A stretch of 64,000 nt of DNA from Marsupella aquatica. Lineage: Eukaryota > Marchantiophyta. Under the pieces are notes generated by a model. That model worked only from the letters and a program-made list of their open reading frames with translations, ran no database searches and was not told the DNA's origin. The position numbers and the translations under genes are program-made. Each line of letters opens with the position of its first letter. Positions within the stretch are counted from its first letter, which is position 1. The stretch is taken from the NCBI GenBank assembly GCA_973895155.1, contig OZ316891.1, positions 12,524,001 through 12,588,000 of the forward strand, given 5' to 3'. This document shows, in pieces, positions 59,224 to 64,000 of this stretch.

Positions 59224-60060
59224 CGCATAGTGAAAAGTAGATTTGGCAGGAATGCAACGGAGGCCGAAGCAGCGGTGGTTCCTATGTGAACTTGTGCTCA
59301 CATCGGGTGTAGGTGTAGACAACTTTCTTTGAACTTGGGGAGCAGATACAAGTAGCGCAAAATCTCACAGCTTGTCAATGATGACCCTGTTGACAAGCCA
59401 GGTTCACATTGAGCAAAGTTGTACCTGCAACACTTTCTGGACGGGGTTTTGGATAAGAGATGAGGTCCGAGATATGCTGGTGAGTAGTCCATGCGGGTTG
59501 TACAGTTTATTTATCGCATCTCTTGATTTCAACGTCGTCTTAAAGTAGATACATCAATCTGCCAAACAAAAAGGCTACCAACCTGGAGACACGATCACTC
59601 AGGTAAAGGACCCAATCAAGGGGCGGCAACCAAAGAGAGGCACCTGCTTCCTAATTTATGCCCCTAGTATCCCGAACTGAATAATCCAAATTGGAATATA
59701 GGTAGCCTTAGTCCACACCAGTCTTGACATACAGCAGTTAAGAGCTGAGCAAGAAATCCACCTCGAGCTGCAATGTGTTGGACTGAAATGGTGTGTTAAG
59801 GTAATCTGTGAGTCTACGTTCATGACCAAAGACTGTCACTTTACCTCGTCAGCTGGGTTCGAATTCATTCAGTGATGTAGTCTAAATGTGTTTCATTTCA
59901 TTTCGTGCTTTGTGGCACTGATGGAGTCCAGACATTTAAGGTCACAATATCGGGTAACAAACTTGGCATAGAAATGCGAAAACAACTGTAAACTTCCTTG
60001 AAAAACAACAACTGTAAACTTGAAACCTGCAATTCAGAAAGTGTGTTGGCGGCACCTTTG
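59224..60060. other. Intergenic DNA downstream of the DONSON-like gene
   Basis: It presumably contains the 3' untranslated region. No gene or repeat is recognised. Confidence 0.45.
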
Positions 60061-60062
60061 TC

Positions 60063-60229
60063 TTAAACCACAACTTTCCCTGTCTTAAACCACAACTTTC
60101 CCTATATAAGGGGAAATGTCCAAGACCTCTCCCTTTTGTATGCCAGTTTGCTCCACAATTGTAAGAAAAGTTTGCTTTTAATGTGAACTATGGGTTACCC
60201 TTAGCTTTTGAAGGGTAGTTGTGGTTTAA
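60063..60229 (+). mobile_element. Small inverted-repeat element (MITE-like), copy 2
   Basis: It is a second copy of the element at 31094-31271, in the opposite orientation. It begins TTAAACCACAA at 60084 (this end is itself duplicated at 60063) and ends TTGTGGTTTAA at 60229. It shares CCCTATATAAGGGGAAATGT, CCAAGACCTC, TTTTAATG, AACTATGGGTTACC and TAGCTTTTGAAGGG with copy 1. It is shorter by about 30 bp. Confidence 0.7.
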
Positions 60230-62083
60230 TGAAAAGTCTATCATGAGCTGAAATTTATTCATGACATAGATGTCACACCCTCCATTGCCAAGTAGAGAAT
60301 GTACAATCACACGTGAAAGTTCTCAACATTCATTGAATTGCGATGGCTGAAAAATTCAAAACTTCAAGGTATGCATTCTAATAATCAAACACAAACAGTC
60401 ATATTGGAGATGATTCCAATGTAAGACATAACTTAATTAATTCGTGGGCCCCTTGGCTAATTGATAGCATGGCTATCACAAACAGTTGTCAAAATCAGGC
60501 CTTTTCGCTATGTGCTACCAAATTCTCAAGTTATGAGAATCAAAATTCAATCTGTGACAAATTCATTTGCAATTAGATGAATATCTTATCAAATGAATTG
60601 TATCACTCGTTGAGTTCAAGTTTGGACCATGGTTAGCAGTTTACCTTAATTACAAAGGGTTGGAAATCTAAAATTGGAAATGTAACTAAAACGGTTATTG
60701 AGTGACAGTTTTGACATATTTGCTCTTTGCATTTTTAAGTTTTCACATTTCTTTTTACGGCATGGCGTCCCAAAATTTACACCCAAATTGACACAAACAC
60801 AAATGAAAACTGTAAGTTTGATTTACAAAATTGATGAGTCTTGTTTGTTACGGTTGTTGTTGACACGTTCTGGTGACAGGAATTTTGGAAGGGACCTCTA
60901 GTGGGTCCATAACTACATTTACTGACTTATAAATTTAAGCACTAAAATGCAGATGTGAGTTTTCAGCGAGGAGACAGAGTATGAGACAACAAAGTATATA
61001 TTACCACGTTGGTTATATAAACAGCCACAAACAGCCACAGAGAAAACTACCTAGTATCTTTCCGGTCAAACCTGTCCCACAACATATCACTTGGGTAGAG
61101 AACAAAAGTGCCAAACATACACCCCAAAGGCAGCCAGACCTGGAGACATGATCCGGAAGGCATGAACCCAATAAAGGGGAGAACACAGGGGACAAAATTA
61201 GTCAACAAATGCACTCCTGTGTGATTGCCCTCTTTGTGTAGTATATAAGAAGAGCCTATGGCAAGTCACCAATTCTCCATCAAAGATATCCAAGTTTGAT
61301 TAATTCTAGGCAGAGCTGAAAGCAGACTCGAACTGATTTTCCACATTAGTCTTCGTACATGCACTGATGTGCCTTGTGTGGGATGGACATATAGATGAGG
61401 TCATGGGATGGGTAGGATATGGCATGGCATTTACTTTGAGAAAATAAAGCCCCCAGCAAGGGGTGAAAAGCTTACAACTAAACTCAGGTTGTTTTAGGCA
61501 CCATCGACAACAAACAATACTCATCCTCTTTTCCTAAATGAGCCCAACCTTTCAAGTTTAGCATAAGGAAACAATGAGCTTTGGAGGGAAGATACTATAG
61601 CTTGGGCAAAAACCCTCATTTTGGGGGCATCACAGTCACAATGCAAGAAAACTTATTTTGGGGCATTACTATTGACCAAAATCCATTCAAGATTTTTCTC
61701 TTCACGCACCCCTGTCAATAGTTCTTTCCAGAATGCCGAGCACTACATGCAGCCACATCATCACATTTGGTCACAATCAGGAACAATGATGTTTTCAGCA
61801 AAAAACAAACACAGGTATTTGGTTTGATGTGAGACAAGGAAAAACCATTAGACCCAGTAGTTGTAAAAAGATCAAAAATTTGAAAAGTAAATTTTATATA
61901 ACAAACAACAGGGTAAAACAAAGTACCCATTTGGATTACTTGTCAATTCTATATTAGTGTTTTACCTCAAAATGCTTGTGCTTGTGATTTTTATTTTCTG
62001 CAAATTTCTGAAAAAGCCACACAATAGAAAGGTAAATAATTAGAACCCATTGAGCTTCATTCCCTAAAACAAAATAACTTTTC
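60230..62083. other. Intergenic AT-rich DNA
   Basis: No supported gene. A single unit related to the G-rich minisatellite at 52400-52690 occurs near 61146. The rest shows no structure I can name. Confidence 0.45.
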
Positions 62084-62295
62084 TCCTTAGTATTTGACTA
62101 AATCTATCAATATCATACTCACTGGAAAGCTCAACAAATTCATAAACTCATGATCTCCTTAGTAAGTACTTGACAATTTCTGTCAATGTCATGGTCATTG
62201 GAAAGCTAGATAAATTCAAAACTGTCTTTAGTACTTGACAAAAGCTACTATTGTGAGTCTCATTGAAAAGCTTGACTAGTTCAAAAGTTAGAGTT
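62084..62295. repeat. Degenerate tandem repeat, about 70 bp x 3
   Basis: Units at about 62084, 62155 and 62222 share CTCCTTAGTA--TTGAC, TCAAT-TCAT--TCA-TGGAAA and GCT--A-AAATTCA in order. Confidence 0.75.
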
Positions 62296-62657
62296 GGGTT
62301 CATAATGAGACAATGATCTGGAGACGAGTAAGCTGGAGATGAATAGTGAAAGGCTAAATGGAAAGGATCCAAGGTTGAAATTGATCCAAACAATTAGCAT
62401 CAATGATATTGAAGGTGGAGGAGATAGAACGAAATGAAGATTGATATGGAGATCCAAATAGCTCCTTCTACTCTGAGCCCATCCAAATGGGCCTAATCTT
62501 CCAGGTTGTTTCATGAGCCCACATTCTTTGTTCACATGATCATATTAAATGTAGGTGATTATGTATGATTCACACAACTCACAACTTTGATACAACACTT
62601 AAGATATTGATATTTCCAGGTACATGTTTCTTTCATTGATTTTAGTAACTGCTATAG

Positions 62658-62699
62658 GGAGGACAGGGTCCCAAGCTAGGAGGACAGGGTCCCAAGCTA
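62658..62699. repeat. Perfect 21-bp tandem duplication
   Basis: The 21-bp unit starting GGAGGACAGGGTCCCAAGCT occurs twice in direct succession without differences. Confidence 0.95.
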
Positions 62700-62764
62700 A
62701 TTATATTTTTCTGTACTTTATGGAAGGGAATGCCCATCAAAAGCTCTGCAAGTGCATGGTAAGA

Positions 62765-62960
62765 TTTGTTGTCCGCTTCTCTCTTGGCAAAACAGTAAAA
62801 TCTCAATTTAGGTTTGTCTCCACATGTGATGGTAGGTAGGTGAAAAAGAGCTTGTTTCTTGGAAAAACAGTAAAATCTCAATAGGGTTTGGTCTCCAAGT
62901 GTGAAAGTAGGTGAACGACAGTAAAATATTAAAAAAATGAGTTTGTCCCCAAGTGGGAAG
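62765..62960. repeat. Degenerate tandem repeat, about 70 bp x 3
   Basis: Units share CTTGG-AAAACAGTAAAAT, CTCAAT, GTTTG-TC-CCAAGTG and AGTAGGTGAAAAAG; the third is the most decayed. Confidence 0.75.
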
Positions 62961-63019
62961 CTAAGTGAAAAAGAACCAAAAATAATACCTTAGAAATAAA
63001 AAGATCTTTCAGTGATTGA

Positions 63020-63225
63020 TGTGTAACATAGAAAGGGCCATTATGCTCCAGAATGCCCTATAAAGCACAAAGTGAAACATCACAAATGCCCTGTAACATA
63101 CAAAGGAAAAAATCACAAAGTGCATTAATACCCGGAATGCCCTGTAAAATACTAAGGCCAAAATCCAGGAGTGCATTACTGCACAGAAAAATACAACAGG
63201 AAAAATCACCAAGGGCATAAAGATT
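63020..63225. repeat. Degenerate tandem repeat, about 65 bp x 3
   Basis: AGAATGCCCT-TAAA, AAAATCAC-AA and GTGCATTA-T blocks recur about three times between 63050 and 63200. Confidence 0.65.
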
Positions 63226-64000
63226 ATATAATATACAAAGGCGAGAACATTTTCGAGGCTTTATATTCCACCTCGACGGTGTCGTGCTTGTTGGTCTTCT
63301 CTGCCTTCTCGAATGTATGTCTTTCTCCCTTATTAGCTACTGACAAATCTGTAGTGAACGAAGGACTCCAGATGTGCAGAGCTTCTCTTCCATGTCCTCT
63401 CGACTTCTTGCTCACCTTCCTTCGCTTCCCTCCTTTACTCTCTCGTCAGTCGTCCAAACTATGGATCCTTCTAGCTAATGCGCCGCTTTTCATGAGCTTC
63501 CATTGTTTCAGCTTTCGACCTCTTTTCCCCCCAATCTCTCGCTCTCGCTCTCTCTCGACCTCGACCTCAACCACTTTCGACCACTTTCGACCACTTTCGG
63601 ATGCTGTGTTTGCTCTGCTGCTGTCCGTGCTTGACGAGTCTCCATAGCTCGCGTCGATGTGGGATGTGGATTCGCTTCCTCCGTATGAGAGCCCCTCTCT
63701 GCTCCTAGCGTGCTGCTCTCACATCTTCTTTGACGAATTCTCGATTTCTCACAGAAAGCACGAGGAGCGGCGCGCGGTCAGTAAAGTCCGCCTTGTTTGA
63801 AAACAATTTGTGTTGCCTGGCGCCCTGGTCATCTATGCTTGACGTCATAATAATGCCTTCCGTCCTTCACGGCGAGACTGCTGATGTATAGGACTGTGCT
63901 GTACTGGTGTATCATCGTTTTGTGTTTCACGTTCCGCCTTCGTTATCCACGACGCAAACGAGTGCTCGAGTATGACGGAGGTCTGATGATTGATCGCATC
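63226..64000. other. Window end, possible gene edge but unsupported
   Basis: A pyrimidine-rich stretch (CTCTCGCTCTCTCTCGACC) and three ACCACTTTCG units (63569-63600) look like a plant 5' untranslated region or promoter of a gene lying mostly outside the window. The 158-codon frame covering 63171-63647 has no recognisable domain and is compositionally odd (Ser, Phe, Leu), so I do not call a gene. Confidence 0.35.

Noticed and set aside
63171-63647. 158-codon plus-strand frame near the window end
   Set aside because: No domain, biased Ser/Phe/Leu composition and a repeat-derived 5' part; cannot be supported as a gene.

Overview
The window is nuclear DNA of a plant. All four multi-exon genes I could assemble have canonical GT-AG introns of roughly 70-900 bp, and they encode plant-type proteins: a BRUTUS-like hemerythrin/RING ligase, a calmodulin-like protein, an exonuclease plus KH protein and a DONSON homologue. 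An apparently intact kinesin-9 gene, from a family tied to motile cilia, suggests a lineage that still makes flagellated sperm (bryophyte, lycophyte, fern or similar). I cannot name the species.

Layout. 1-1615: short tandem repeats, then 1616-8275 (+) a 17-exon kinesin-9 gene. 8276-14204: gene-poor DNA with two long foldback hairpin elements and the left arm of an inverted duplication. 14205-14930 (+): an intronless four-EF-hand calmodulin-like gene lying between the arms (right arm near 15690-16066). 16100-20800: repeats and featureless DNA. 20811-27757 (-): a 13-exon BRUTUS-like gene, followed upstream by a broken copy of its own 5' end at about 28043-28200. 28200-32750: small inverted-repeat elements and tandem repeats. 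32751-37804 (-): a 10-exon 3'-5' exonuclease/KH gene with a ~130-bp minisatellite at 38036-38815 just upstream. 39000-43900: dispersed and tandem repeats. 43919-50929 (+): a decayed, intron-rich Helitron RepHel gene, with a possible element terminus at 52215. 52400-53130: G-rich and other tandem repeats. 53630-59223 (+): a 15-exon DONSON-like gene. 59224-64000: intergenic repeats with no gene I can support.

The five host genes act in unrelated processes (axonemal motility, calcium signalling, iron sensing, RNA/DNA processing, DNA replication) and show no sign of a shared pathway. All exon models were joined by hand; every junction keeps phase, and the predicted lengths (689, 241, 1325, 360 and 643 residues) are close to those expected for the families. 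I found no clear new biological system. The most unusual structures are the paired foldback hairpins, the inverted duplication around the calmodulin-like gene, the duplicated BRUTUS 5' end, and the recurring local duplications in the 5' flanks of the genes.
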